Source: Acinetobacter pecorum | Lineage (GTDB): Bacteria; Pseudomonadota; Gammaproteobacteria; Pseudomonadales; Moraxellaceae | Direction of reading: 5' to 3' | Assembly (NCBI RefSeq): GCF_014837015.1 | Contig: NZ_JACSPT010000007.1 | Span: 62,001-126,000, forward strand | Length of the DNA stretch: 64,000 nt | The notes under the pieces: generated by a model | The model's input: only the letters and a program-made list of their open reading frames with translations | Told to the model about the DNA's origin: nothing | Database searches by the model: none | In this document: positions 36,035-45,136 of the stretch, piece by piece | Layout of the letters: each line of letters starts with the position of its first letter | How positions within the stretch are numbered: position 1 is the stretch's first letter | Program-made: the position numbers and the translations under genes

Positions 36035-39000
36035 ATGTTTATCGTTGCCGGTGCACCCGCACATTCTTCTTTTAAGAAAACTCAACTATTATCGCGTTTG
36101 ACGTCAATTAGTTCTGTTCAATCAATTGAAAGTCAATGGGTCTACCTCTTTGACCAAGCGCTCAGCGAGCAACAACAGCAATCAGCTTTACAGCTTCTCA
36201 ACGATGGTCAATCTTTTGAATTGCACCAGGCTGCAAGTGATGAAATTCAGATTTTAGTCACACCGCGCGTCGGAACCATCTCTCCTTGGTCCTCTAAAGC
36301 GACGGATATTTTCAAAAACTGTAATACGCCGGTTCATCGTTTAGAACGCGGCGTTTTATTTACTTTGAAAGGCACAAAAGAGCTTTCCAAAGAGGCTCTA
36401 CAGGTCCTGCACGACCGTATGACCGAAAGCGTATTCAATGCGATTGAAGATGCTGCGGTATTATTTGTGGAAACGGCGCCCAAACCATTGAACTCCATTG
36501 ATATTCTGGGGGAAGGTAAAGAAGCGCTGGTTAAAGCCAATAATGAATTTGGTTTCGCATTATCAATGGACGAAATTGATTACCTGACTGAAGCTTTCAT
36601 CAAGCTGGGTCGTAATCCGAATGACATTGAACTGATGATGTTTGCACAAGCCAACTCTGAGCATTGCCGTCATAAAATCTTCGGTTCAGAATGGACAATT
36701 GATGGTGAAGTTCAGCCATTGTCATTGTTCCAGATGATCAAAAATACGTATAAAGAATCACCAACAGACGTATTGTCAGCTTATAAAGACAACGCTTCAG
36801 TGATTGTGGGTTTTGATACGCAACGTTTCTATCCAACCCTGGAAAATAGTGGACAACACGTTTATAAGTACAAGAGTCAGGCTGCACATATCCTGATGAA
36901 GGTAGAGACGCATAATCACCCGACTGCGATTGCACCATTTGCCGGTGCTGCGACAGGTTCAGGCGGTGAAATCCGTGATGAAGGCGCAACTGGTCGGGGT
37001 GGTAAACCAAAAGCAGGTTTAACAGGTTTCACTGTTTCTAACCTGAATATTCCAGGCTTTGAACAGCCTTGGGAAGAAAACTACGGCAAACCATCTCGTA
37101 TGGCATCTCCACTTCAAATCATGATTGAAGGCCCATTGGGTGGTGCAGCGTTTAACAACGAATTTGGTCGTCCTGCATTAAACGGTTACTTCCGTACCTT
37201 TGAACAAAACGTCAATGGCGATGTTAAAGGTTTCCATAAGCCAATCATGATTGCCGGTGGTTACGGGAATATCCGTCCGGATCACGTTGAAAAAGATCCG
37301 ATTCAGCCGGGCGATTTATTGATCGTTCTTGGTGGTCCAGCCATGCTTATTGGTTTAGGCGGTGGTGCAGCGTCTTCTGTAGACAGCGGTAAATTGGGCG
37401 AGAACCTGGACTTTGCTTCGGTACAACGTGAAAATCCGGAAATGGAACGCCGTTGCCAAGAAGTGATTGATACCTGCTGGCGCATGGAAGATCACAACCC
37501 AATCGTGTCGGTGCATGATGTAGGCGCGGGTGGTATTTCCAATGCCATGCCTGAACTGGTGAATGACCACGAGCTTGGTGCAGTGCTGGATCTGCGTAAG
37601 ATTCCATCGCTTGAGCCAGGTATGTCTCCAATGGAAATCTGGTCAAACGAAGCGCAAGAACGTTATGTTTTGGCGATTCGTCCATCTTCTTTAGAATTAT
37701 TTGAATCGATCTGTGCGCGTGAACGTTGTCCGTTTGCAGTACTGGGTGAAGCGACTGAAGCACGTCATTTAACCGTTGAAGATCCATTGTTCGGCAACAA
37801 GCCGGTGGATATGCCAATGCAGGTGATGCTTGGTGGTACGCCACGTATGAGTCGTTCATATGAAACGATTGAACGCAAAGGCGATGACTTTGACGCGGCT
37901 AAAGTCACTGATCTGAAAGATGCAATCTACCGTGTTATCAAGAATCCAACTGTTGCTTCTAAATCGTTCCTGATCACCATTGGTGACCGTTCAATTACCG
38001 GTATGGTTGCGCGTGACCAGATGGTTGGTCGCTGGCAGGTTCCTGTCGCGGATGCTGCTGTGACTACAACAAGCTTGGTGGGTTACACCGGTGAAGCAAT
38101 GGCAATGGGTGAACGTCCACCAGTAGCCTTGTTGAATCCTGCTGCGTCTGCACGTTTATCAGTTGCTGAATCGATCTCGAACATCATGTCTGCGAAGATT
38201 GAAAAAATCAGCGATATCAAACTGTCTGCAAACTGGATGGCGGCTGCCGGTCAACAAGGTGAAGACCAGGCATTATTCGAAGGCGTAAAAGCTATCGGTA
38301 TGGAAATGTGTCCGGCTCTGGGTATTGCAATTCCGGTGGGTAAAGACTCATTGTCTATGCGTACCACCTGGAATGACGAAGGTGAAGACAAATCTGTTAC
38401 TTCTCCAATGTCAGGCGTAATCACCGCATTTGCACCAGTGACTGATGTGCGCAAGACATTGACGCCTGAAATGAAAGATATTGAATCTGTACTGGTTCGT
38501 ATTGATCTGTCTAAAGGTCAGTTCCGTTTAGGTGGTTCGATTCTGGCGCAGGTATACAAAGCGATTGGTTCGGTTACTCCTGATGTTGATAGCTTTGATG
38601 ACTTCAAAACATTCTTCACATTGATTCAAGAATGGAACAACCGTGGCTTGATCAAGGCGTACCATGACATCGGTGATGGTGGCTTATTGGCAACTGTTGC
38701 AGAAATGATGTTCGCTTCACGTCTTGGTGTCGCACTTGAAGAGCAATCGGTTGCAAGCCTGTTCGCTGAAGAAATTGGTGCAGTGCTGCAAATCTCGAAA
38801 GCAGATTGGGAGGTATTACAGGCTGAAGTTGCAGCATCTACGCTTAAAGATGCAATTACAGTGGTGGGTACTGTCAACAATACAGATACTTTAACTGTAA
38901 ATGGCTTGAGCTTAGATCGTGCTGATCTACAAGTGGCCTGGACTGAAGTATCACATCAAATCCAGCGCCTGCGTGACAACGTGGAAACGGCGGATCAGGA

Positions 39001-39868
39001 ATTTGCGTTAATTACTGATAAAGCACACCAAGGTATTATTGCTCAACCGACATTTGACCTGAACGAACCTGTTGAAGCGCCTTTCATTAACTTGCGTCGT
39101 CCAAATATGGCAATTCTGCGTGAGCAGGGTGTCAATGGTCATGTAGAAATGGCTGCAGCATTTGATAAAGTCGGCTTCAATACGGTTGACGTACATATGA
39201 GTGACTTGCTGGCAGGTCGTATCAGCCTGGATGATTTTGAAGGCTTGGTAACTTGTGGTGGTTTCTCGTATGGTGACGTGCTGGGTGCAGGCGGCGGCTG
39301 GGCAAAATCAGTCTTATTCAATGCCAAGTTACGTGACCAGTTTGAGAAATTCTTTAACCGTCAGGAAACTTTCTCATTAGGTATCTGTAATGGTTGCCAG
39401 ATGTTGTCCCAATTGGCTCCACTGATTCCGGGTGCTGAACACTGGCCTCGTTTCTACCGTAATAAGTCAGAAGTATTTGAAGCACGTGCAGTGAACGTAC
39501 GTGTAGAAAAATCGAATTCTGTCTTGTTGCAAGATATGCAGGGTTCGATTCTACCGATCGCTGTAGCGCATGGTGAAGGTCGTGCGGTTGCAACTGCGGA
39601 AAACTTTGCTGCACTGAATGCATCGAATCAGGTCGTTTTACGTTATGTCGATAGCCATGGCAATGCAACTGAACAGTATCCATTGAACCCGAACGGTTCA
39701 CCAGAAGGTATTACTGGTGTAACGTCGCAGGATGGTCGTGCAACGATTATGATGCCACATCCGGAACGTAACTTCCGAGCGATTCAGCATTCTTGGAAAC
39801 CGGAAGACTGGGATCAGGATGGTGCCTGGTTACGTATGTTCCGTAATGCACGTAAGTTTATTGGTTAA
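36035..39868 (+). CDS. purL: Phosphoribosylformylglycinamidine synthase (PurL, large single-chain form)
   Basis: 1277 residues from ATG 36035; the open frame extends to a GTG at 35993, but the family N terminus is [19 protein letters not shown] and a GGAG lies about 12 bases upstream. Order: N-terminal PurS-like domain (1-150), linker with [12 protein letters not shown] (about 210), two FGAM-synthase halves ([63 protein letters not shown]), and a C-terminal glutaminase with [12 protein letters not shown] (nucleophile Cys) and [10 protein letters not shown]. It converts FGAR to FGAM upstream of PurM. The gene is monocistronic. Confidence 0.97.
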   Translation: MFIVAGAPAHSSFKKTQLLSRLTSISSVQSIESQWVYLFDQALSEQQQQSALQLLNDGQSFELHQAASDEIQILVTPRVGTISPWSSKATDIFKNCNTPVHRLERGVLFTLKGTKELSKEALQVLHDRMTESVFNAIEDAAVLFVETAPKPLNSIDILGEGKEALVKANNEFGFALSMDEIDYLTEAFIKLGRNPNDIELMMFAQANSEHCRHKIFGSEWTIDGEVQPLSLFQMIKNTYKESPTDVLSAYKDNASVIVGFDTQRFYPTLENSGQHVYKYKSQAAHILMKVETHNHPTAIAPFAGAATGSGGEIRDEGATGRGGKPKAGLTGFTVSNLNIPGFEQPWEENYGKPSRMASPLQIMIEGPLGGAAFNNEFGRPALNGYFRTFEQNVNGDVKGFHKPIMIAGGYGNIRPDHVEKDPIQPGDLLIVLGGPAMLIGLGGGAASSVDSGKLGENLDFASVQRENPEMERRCQEVIDTCWRMEDHNPIVSVHDVGAGGISNAMPELVNDHELGAVLDLRKIPSLEPGMSPMEIWSNEAQERYVLAIRPSSLELFESICARERCPFAVLGEATEARHLTVEDPLFGNKPVDMPMQVMLGGTPRMSRSYETIERKGDDFDAAKVTDLKDAIYRVIKNPTVASKSFLITIGDRSITGMVARDQMVGRWQVPVADAAVTTTSLVGYTGEAMAMGERPPVALLNPAASARLSVAESISNIMSAKIEKISDIKLSANWMAAAGQQGEDQALFEGVKAIGMEMCPALGIAIPVGKDSLSMRTTWNDEGEDKSVTSPMSGVITAFAPVTDVRKTLTPEMKDIESVLVRIDLSKGQFRLGGSILAQVYKAIGSVTPDVDSFDDFKTFFTLIQEWNNRGLIKAYHDIGDGGLLATVAEMMFASRLGVALEEQSVASLFAEEIGAVLQISKADWEVLQAEVAASTLKDAITVVGTVNNTDTLTVNGLSLDRADLQVAWTEVSHQIQRLRDNVETADQEFALITDKAHQGIIAQPTFDLNEPVEAPFINLRRPNMAILREQGVNGHVEMAAAFDKVGFNTVDVHMSDLLAGRISLDDFEGLVTCGGFSYGDVLGAGGGWAKSVLFNAKLRDQFEKFFNRQETFSLGICNGCQMLSQLAPLIPGAEHWPRFYRNKSEVFEARAVNVRVEKSNSVLLQDMQGSILPIAVAHGEGRAVATAENFAALNASNQVVLRYVDSHGNATEQYPLNPNGSPEGITGVTSQDGRATIMMPHPERNFRAIQHSWKPEDWDQDGAWLRMFRNARKFIG

Positions 39869-39885
39869 TCCATTTTAAATTTCAA

Positions 39886-39912
39886 GAAAGGGTCGCAAAA
39901 GCGGCCCTTTTT
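39886..39912 (+). terminator. Intrinsic terminator of purL
   Basis: AAAGGGTCGC-AAAA-GCGGCCCTTTTT; 10-bp stem with one G-T pair and a T run. Confidence 0.8.
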
Positions 39913-40088
39913 ATTGGAATATCCGCTTTCAGAGAAAGCTGAATGATTTATTAATTATTCTACTGAATTTATATAGATAGGTTACAAATTAACCATAAGA
40001 ATATCAAAAATCATAAATATAAAAAGGCATGAGAAGAGTAAGCTATTTGTTAAAACTCGAAAAATTAAAAACCCCGAGGGTCCACAAG

Positions 40089-40502
40089 ATGAAAAGAATA
40101 AATCTGTTTTGTTTAACAGCGACTTGTGTATTTCTAGCTGCTTGTGCGATGACACCCGAGCAAAAAGCGGAGCGTGCACAAGAAAAAGCGAAAAAACGTT
40201 TAGCCTTACAAGTACAGATGGCTCAGCAATGTGATCCTGTAGCAGCTAAACTTATGTCTCAGCTACCTACCATTAGCCAGCTACCTCCAGCACAACGTAC
40301 CCAATTTGACCAGCAATATGAGGCGCGTGTAAATAATCCAACTTTCCAGTCATGTTATAACATGGCGTTTAAGGCATATAACGAGCAGCAGCAACTGAAT
40401 CTGGCAGAATTAGAATGGGATACTGATGCCGGCTGGTTTAATAATTCACCATTTAACTGTGAATTCCCGCGTCCAGAAGGACCATTTTGGCGGGCCTGCT
40501 AA
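40089..40502 (+). CDS. Small lipoprotein of unknown function
   Basis: 137 residues from ATG 40089 (GAGGG about 8 bases upstream); 20 codons of open frame before it are unlikely to be translated. A lipoprotein signal ends FLAAC at residues 15-19, then MTPEQKAERAQEKAKKRLA forms a charged helix. A small domain with four further Cys (QQCDP, FQSCYN, FNCEF, WRAC) could form two disulfides in the periplasm. No known family recognised. It is flanked by the purL terminator and its own. Confidence 0.75.
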   Translation: MKRINLFCLTATCVFLAACAMTPEQKAERAQEKAKKRLALQVQMAQQCDPVAAKLMSQLPTISQLPPAQRTQFDQQYEARVNNPTFQSCYNMAFKAYNEQQQLNLAELEWDTDAGWFNNSPFNCEFPRPEGPFWRAC

Positions 40503-40586
40503 TACTTAACTTAGGTAAGATGATCTAGTAGAAATACTTATAACTGGATAATATAAAGATTTTTATTTAGACTAGCTTCATGAATT

Positions 40587-40612
40587 GCCACCTTTGGGTG
40601 GCTTTTGTTTTT
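40587..40612 (+). terminator. Intrinsic terminator after the lipoprotein gene
   Basis: GCCACC-TTTG-GGTGGC followed by TTTTGTTTTTT. Confidence 0.75.
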
Positions 40613-40780
40613 TAAATATTTTGATTTTTTAATTTTATTTCTCCTGCTGATCTGGTTTGAATTTTGCTTTCATATGATAGATAAAGTGTTAAGGTATATT
40701 TTATGCACAACTTTATTGCACTATAAAAGAAAGATGGAATAGATCGATTCAGTATCAATTCTCAAGTATGAGGTGATGAC

Positions 40781-40906
40781 ATGATAAAGACATTTAGAAT
40801 AATGGATAGGGCGACAATGCGTCAGAAAGGTTGGTGGTTGTTTGGCTTTGTTGTTAGCCTACAAATATTGTTTGTACTCGGCAGTTGTTTGATGCAGGGT
40901 TCTTGA
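40781..40906 (+). CDS. KGW-motif small membrane protein
   Basis: A 41-residue product. GAGGTGA lies 5 bases before ATG 40781, and an internal ATG at 40817 (MRQKGWWLF) is a possible second start. It has an N-terminal basic part, the KGW motif (QKGWWLFGFVVSL), one membrane helix and a short tail (GSCLMQGS). Small proteins with this motif are known from Acinetobacter annotations, without a function. Its own terminator follows within 20 bases, supporting expression. Confidence 0.7.
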   Translation: MIKTFRIMDRATMRQKGWWLFGFVVSLQILFVLGSCLMQGS

Positions 40907-40919
40907 TATTTAGATTTAG

Positions 40920-40945
40920 AAAAAGCCACCGAGAGGTGGCTTTTT
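40920..40945. terminator. Intrinsic terminator after the KGW protein
   Basis: A5-GCCACC-GAGA-GGTGGC-T5. The stem has the same six bases as the terminator 330 bases upstream. Confidence 0.75.
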
Positions 40946-40969
40946 ACGTATGGTGTGTAGATAGAATTG

Positions 40970-41073
40970 TTACTTTGAAGGATGAGAAATATATTCCGTA
41001 AAGTAACCAAAATTCTTTGTCAGACTGATGGAACGTCCATGTCTTACAGTCTGACGGGCGATATCCATATCGT
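40970..41073 (+). repeat. Dispersed hairpin element, copy B
   Basis: TTACTTT/AAAGTAA (40970-40976 with 41000-41006), GTCAGACTG/CAGTCTGAC (41019-41027 with 41047-41055, perfect), and GCGATAT/ATATCGT (41058-41064 with 41067-41073, one G-T pair). The middle loop of 19 bases contains ACGTCC. It is closely related to copy C in its left arm (ATGAGAAATATATTC shared). Confidence 0.75.
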
Positions 41074-41164
41074 AATGTAGGTAATTAGATTTAATCTTTG
41101 AAAATAAGGTATATTTATAATTTGTTATAAGTGTTTGAACTAAAATAAATTTAGGTTGATTAAA

Positions 41165-41833
41165 TTGAAGAAAAATATCGTTTGGGGACTTATTGTTGCC
41201 ATTTTGGGTATGGGGAGTAGTTTGTGGCTTCTTATCGATCTTGAGAAACTTTCAGGAGCTGAGTTTGTTACTTTATCTCTAGGATTTGCCGTAATAGGAT
41301 TAATAATAGCTTTTGCTGCTGAGGTCCAGGAGTTCTCAATTGTAGGGAATGGAGTTAAGTTAAAAGAATTAAGATCAGAAGCTGAGAAAACAATTGAAGA
41401 ATTAAGAAAAGGTCGTACAGAGTTATTTCGCATTTTAATTCAAACAAGCACTGAATTGTCAGGAGGGTTAGCAGGTCCTTCAAAGGTAGAAAGTAGAGCT
41501 AAAAAGTTTATTCATATCTTTAAAGAAGTTGAAAAATTTGATTGTATAAAAGAATTAAAAGCTGATTTAGAAAAATCTTTACAAGTAATAGTGATTGCTC
41601 AGTATAATAAATTAAGCTTTATTCATAAAAAACAAAAAGAATTTAATAATGAGTTTACTGATTGTGAAAAAGCGACTTACTTATATATTGCCTTGAGTGA
41701 TGATGTAATTAGAGATAGTTACACAAATAGAAGACCAGAGCCAGATTTTCAAACTGAGAAAGATGACATTATCAAAGCGATAGATGTATATGCTGAACTT
41801 TATGAGATAAAACTTAAGTTAGATGAGGCTTGA
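41165..41833 (+). CDS. Orphan two-helix membrane protein with coiled coil
   Basis: About 222 residues. Start uncertain: TTG 41165 has AGG at a proper distance, and another TTG lies at 41156. Two membrane helices at about 5-25 (IVWGLIVAILGMGSSLWLLI) and 36-55 (EFVTLSLGFAVIGLIIAFAA) precede a charged helical region (VKLKELRSEAEKTIEELRKGRTELF) and a soluble helical domain of about 120 residues. Codon use is AT-rich compared with the flanking core genes, suggesting an accessory gene. No known domain recognised. It follows repeat copy B by 90 bases and ends at a strong terminator. Confidence 0.6.
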   Translation: MKKNIVWGLIVAILGMGSSLWLLIDLEKLSGAEFVTLSLGFAVIGLIIAFAAEVQEFSIVGNGVKLKELRSEAEKTIEELRKGRTELFRILIQTSTELSGGLAGPSKVESRAKKFIHIFKEVEKFDCIKELKADLEKSLQVIVIAQYNKLSFIHKKQKEFNNEFTDCEKATYLYIALSDDVIRDSYTNRRPEPDFQTEKDDIIKAIDVYAELYEIKLKLDEA

Positions 41834-41837
41834 ATAT

Positions 41838-41868
41838 AAAAAAGACCATCTTTCGATGGTCTTTTTTA
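41838..41868. terminator. Bidirectional intrinsic terminator
   Basis: A6-GACCATC-TTTC-GATGGTC-T6, shared by the convergent orphan membrane gene and flavin monooxygenase gene. Confidence 0.85.
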
Positions 41869-41873
41869 TCAAA

Positions 41874-43616
41874 TTAAACAGTTAATTGAACCAGCTTTAA
41901 TACCGCTTTCAACGTATGTTCATAATCAAAAGCATCATTAGTATTGTCCTGATAACGCCAAGCTACATAACCATCTGGACGAACCAGGATTGCACCAGAT
42001 TCATGAATTTCAGACTTTGCATTCCAGGTGCCATACACATCACGATAGTCACGTGAACCAATCTGAATCACATCCAGATATGGCAGTTTCAATGCTTCAG
42101 CCGCCTGTTTCCAGCCTTTGCCAGATAAACCCGTCAGGAGAGTAAAACGACCTTTACCAGTAATATCTAGCGTGGACTGCTTTTGACCTTTGGCATTGAT
42201 CAGCCAGGTATGCGGCACTTTGGCACCCGGGCGCGTTGTTGCTTGCAAATAAAGCTGCTCATCTTTTTCAAAAGCTTCAGGCTCAGATTCTGCAATCACC
42301 GCATTTGAATTATAGCGCTGGTTCAGCTCTACACCTTGGGCATTAAATTCGAAGTTTTTAATTTCCAAAGCTTCAAACAGTTTTTTGCGGATTTCAGCAC
42401 CTTGCTCAGTTTCAGCAAAAATACGTTCCAGCATTTGTTTTTGTGTAGTTACACCATTGTCAAAACCAAAGACTTCTTTCAGGTATTTATAATCAAAACG
42501 TGACTGGTTCGCTCGCGCCACAATCTGCTTACCCACCGGTGCACGTTCAGCCGTATAGGAATCCAGCAGGGCAGGCACAGCCCAGCCTTTCACAGCATAT
42601 GCCAGTTTCCAGCCCAGATTAAAGGCATCCTGCATACAGGTATTTGAACCTAATCCGCTTGAAGGTGGATGACGGTGCACTGCATCACCTCCGCAGAATA
42701 CACGGCCTTTAGAATATTCAGTTGCCCAGGTCTGGTTCACATACCAGTATGACAGTTTCTGAATCTCGACTTCTTCAACTTCAGTACCGACGAAGGCATT
42801 CAGGCGGGCACGTACCTGTTCCTCAGTCACTTGTGGTTCGCCTTTGGAAATGTCAAAGCCCCAACCCATAATCCATTCATTCCATGGCGTAATAGCACGT
42901 AACAATCCCATACCGAGGTCGCCAAAGCTGGCTTCAGGATTGACAATCCATTGCAGAATAGCAGGGCGGTGTTGCACGTATTGAGAAAGATCAGCTTTAA
43001 AGGTCACATACACTGTGCCGGCTCGTGCCATTATACCTTCAAGAGGTAAATCAAGCTGTTCCAGCACACGGGATTTTGCCCCATCCATTCCCACCAGATA
43101 TTTCGCTCTCAAGCTAAATTCAGTGTTGGTAATCCGGTTGAGGAAAGTGGCTGTCACGCCAGCTTCGTCCTGCACATGCGACAGATATTCAGTATTAAAA
43201 TTATAAATCGCACCACGCTCAGCAGCATTCTTAACCAGCAAGGCTTCCATTTTGGGCTGGATCAAATCAACTAAAGGACATGGGCTACCTTTTATATAAT
43301 CGCCATGACGTTCATCGCCCGTACCCCAGGCACTTAAACGGGCAATTTCTTCACCGACCAGACTGGTGGTAATCAGGCTTTCACCCATCTGCTCCCAAGG
43401 TGTAGCGATCTCTTTGACCTGCTCTTCAATACCTAAATCACGTAATACCTCCATGGCACGTTGATTGGTAATATGTGCACGTGGGCTATTGGCCAACCAG
43501 CTAAACTGGGTAAATAGCTGTACTTTGATGCCATAATTGGCCAGGGCCAGACCTAATGTTGAACCTGCAGGACCGGTACCAATCACCAAAACATCGGTGT
43601 CATATTGCTGTGCCAT
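41874..43616 (-). CDS. FAD-dependent aromatic monooxygenase (PheA/TfdB/MhpA-like)
   Basis: 580 residues from ATG 43616, which has GGAG 6 bases upstream. FAD binding is shown by DVLVIGTGPAGSTLGLALANYG at the N terminus, DG in YLVGMDGAKSRVLEQ, and VFCGGDAVHRHPPSSGLGSNTCMQDAFNLGWKLA (GD motif). A thioredoxin-like C-terminal domain covers about 430-580. Members hydroxylate phenolic compounds with NAD(P)H. It is divergent from a LysR regulator, as in many aromatic degradation loci, but no ring-cleavage genes follow, so the substrate is open. Confidence 0.82.
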   Translation of the reverse strand: MAQQYDTDVLVIGTGPAGSTLGLALANYGIKVQLFTQFSWLANSPRAHITNQRAMEVLRDLGIEEQVKEIATPWEQMGESLITTSLVGEEIARLSAWGTGDERHGDYIKGSPCPLVDLIQPKMEALLVKNAAERGAIYNFNTEYLSHVQDEAGVTATFLNRITNTEFSLRAKYLVGMDGAKSRVLEQLDLPLEGIMARAGTVYVTFKADLSQYVQHRPAILQWIVNPEASFGDLGMGLLRAITPWNEWIMGWGFDISKGEPQVTEEQVRARLNAFVGTEVEEVEIQKLSYWYVNQTWATEYSKGRVFCGGDAVHRHPPSSGLGSNTCMQDAFNLGWKLAYAVKGWAVPALLDSYTAERAPVGKQIVARANQSRFDYKYLKEVFGFDNGVTTQKQMLERIFAETEQGAEIRKKLFEALEIKNFEFNAQGVELNQRYNSNAVIAESEPEAFEKDEQLYLQATTRPGAKVPHTWLINAKGQKQSTLDITGKGRFTLLTGLSGKGWKQAAEALKLPYLDVIQIGSRDYRDVYGTWNAKSEIHESGAILVRPDGYVAWRYQDNTNDAFDYEHTLKAVLKLVQLTV

Positions 43617-43715
43617 TACATACTCCATGAATGTCGCTATTACATGAACAATCTATCTGTTAGCTGAGGAGTCTAGGCAAAATTCAGCGCAGGCTATAGA
43701 GCTATTCATATAAAC

Positions 43716-43731
43716 TATCTGCCTATAGATA
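43716..43731 (+). promoter_or_regulatory. Candidate LysR operator
   Basis: TATCT-GCCTAT-AGATA is an inverted repeat in the 164-base divergent spacer between the monooxygenase and the LysR gene, and it begins with T and ends with A as LysR boxes do. A related CTATAGA occurs at 43694-43700. Confidence 0.4.
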
Positions 43732-43780
43732 TTTTCACTGCATATACGAATATGACGTGGTGTTTTGGATAGAGCAAGAT

Positions 43781-44662
43781 ATGGAACTTCGACATTTACG
43801 CTATTTTATTACTGTAGCGCAGCAACAAAGTTTTACCAAGGCTGCCGAAAAACTGTTTACCGCCCAGCCGTCATTAAGCCAGCAAATTAAGGATCTGGAG
43901 CAGGAAGTAGGCGTCATGCTGTTTGATCGTTCATCCAGAAAGGTCAAACTCACCGATGAAGGACAGGCTTTTCAGATTTATGCCGAAAAAGCACTGGAAA
44001 ATGCCAAACTGGCAGTAGCAGCAGCGCGTCAGGTTGCGCAGCAGAAAAATAATCAGATTCATATTGGTTTTCTGAATGTGGCAGAAATCAAAGTCATGCC
44101 TCAGATATTGGTGCAGCTTAAAAAAAACATGCCGGACTTAAAAATCCATCTGCATAGCCTGACCTGTATGGAACAGATTCAGCGGCTGAAAAATGCGGAA
44201 CTGGATTTGTGTATTACCCGCTTTCATCTGGACCATCCAGATTTTGAGAATATTCATTTATTAACCGAGCAAATTTATCTGATAGCCGCTCAGCACTTAC
44301 ATTCTACAGATCGAATCCTGAAATTACAGGAACTAAAAAACCATAATGTAATTATGTGTGAGCAGAATGCTTCACCCGTATTTTATGAAAAGCTGGATAA
44401 ATTACTCTGTATTGATCAGCTTGAGCATGAACAGGTTTTATGGGTGACTAATGTGTTGCAACATATCAATCTGACCAATATGGGGATGGGCTTTAGTTTT
44501 GCACCTGAATATTTACTTCGTTTTATGAATGATCATGTAAAAGTGATCCAGACTGACCAGGTGCTACCAAAACTGGATTTATATGCAACATTTAACAAGA
44601 ACTCTCAAAATCCTGCATTGAAGATGATTGCCCAAGCCCTTAACAATATGAGTAATATCTGA
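43781..44662 (+). CDS. LysR-family transcriptional regulator of the monooxygenase
   Basis: 293 residues from ATG 43781; a GTG eight codons upstream is less likely. N-terminal MELRHLRYFITVAQQQSFTKAAEKLFTAQPSLSQQIKDLEQEVG is the winged helix-turn-helix, of the BenM/CatM/HcaR branch. The effector-binding domain begins near residue 90 (QIHIGFLNVAEIKVMPQIL). Position back-to-back with the monooxygenase suggests it controls that gene in response to an aromatic compound, which is inference. Confidence 0.85.
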   Translation: MELRHLRYFITVAQQQSFTKAAEKLFTAQPSLSQQIKDLEQEVGVMLFDRSSRKVKLTDEGQAFQIYAEKALENAKLAVAAARQVAQQKNNQIHIGFLNVAEIKVMPQILVQLKKNMPDLKIHLHSLTCMEQIQRLKNAELDLCITRFHLDHPDFENIHLLTEQIYLIAAQHLHSTDRILKLQELKNHNVIMCEQNASPVFYEKLDKLLCIDQLEHEQVLWVTNVLQHINLTNMGMGFSFAPEYLLRFMNDHVKVIQTDQVLPKLDLYATFNKNSQNPALKMIAQALNNMSNI

Positions 44663-44679
44663 ATTTCAGGAAAGAATAC

Positions 44680-44997
44680 ATGTTAAAGCTGATTTATTAC
44701 GTACCAGACGAAAACCTGGAAGATACCAAGAATGCGATATTTGCAGCAGGAGGCGGCGGTATTGGGGAATATACGAATTGTGCCTGGCAGGTTTTAGGAA
44801 CCGGACAGTTTAAGCCGCAGAAAGGTGCAGATCCTCATATTGGTGAAGTCGGCCAACTGGAACAGGTAGAAGAATGGCGGGTAGAAATTCTGGTGCCGGA
44901 TGAAAAGGCGGTGGAAGTGGCCAAAGCGCTGAAAGAAAGCCATCCTTATGAAGAGCCGGCCTTTGAATTTATTCAGCTTTTGGATATCAAAGTCTAA
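44680..44997 (+). CDS. NIF3/YqfO-like small protein
   Basis: 105 residues. It has LIYYVPDENLEDTKNAIFAAGGGGIGEYTNCAWQVLGTGQFKPQKGADPHIG and ESHPYEEPAFEFIQL, the pattern of the stand-alone PII/CutA-like domain inserted in NIF3-family proteins. The function is unknown; it is a soluble cytoplasmic protein that probably forms trimers. It is 17 bases after the LysR gene stop and may be co-transcribed with it. Confidence 0.8.
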   Translation: MLKLIYYVPDENLEDTKNAIFAAGGGGIGEYTNCAWQVLGTGQFKPQKGADPHIGEVGQLEQVEEWRVEILVPDEKAVEVAKALKESHPYEEPAFEFIQLLDIKV

Positions 44998-45136
44998 AGT
45001 TACATTATTTCTGCTTTATCGGTGTGTTCGACTTGACGCACCGTTAGTCCAAATTCAAAAAATGGCCAAACTGCTTTTGTTATTATAATTTCTGCCAGAA
45101 TAATCCATAGAAAAAATATAATTAAGGAAAATAATA

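Noticed and set aside
37347..37859. 170-codon minus-strand frame inside purL
   Set aside because: It is antisense to strongly conserved purL coding sequence and not protein-like.
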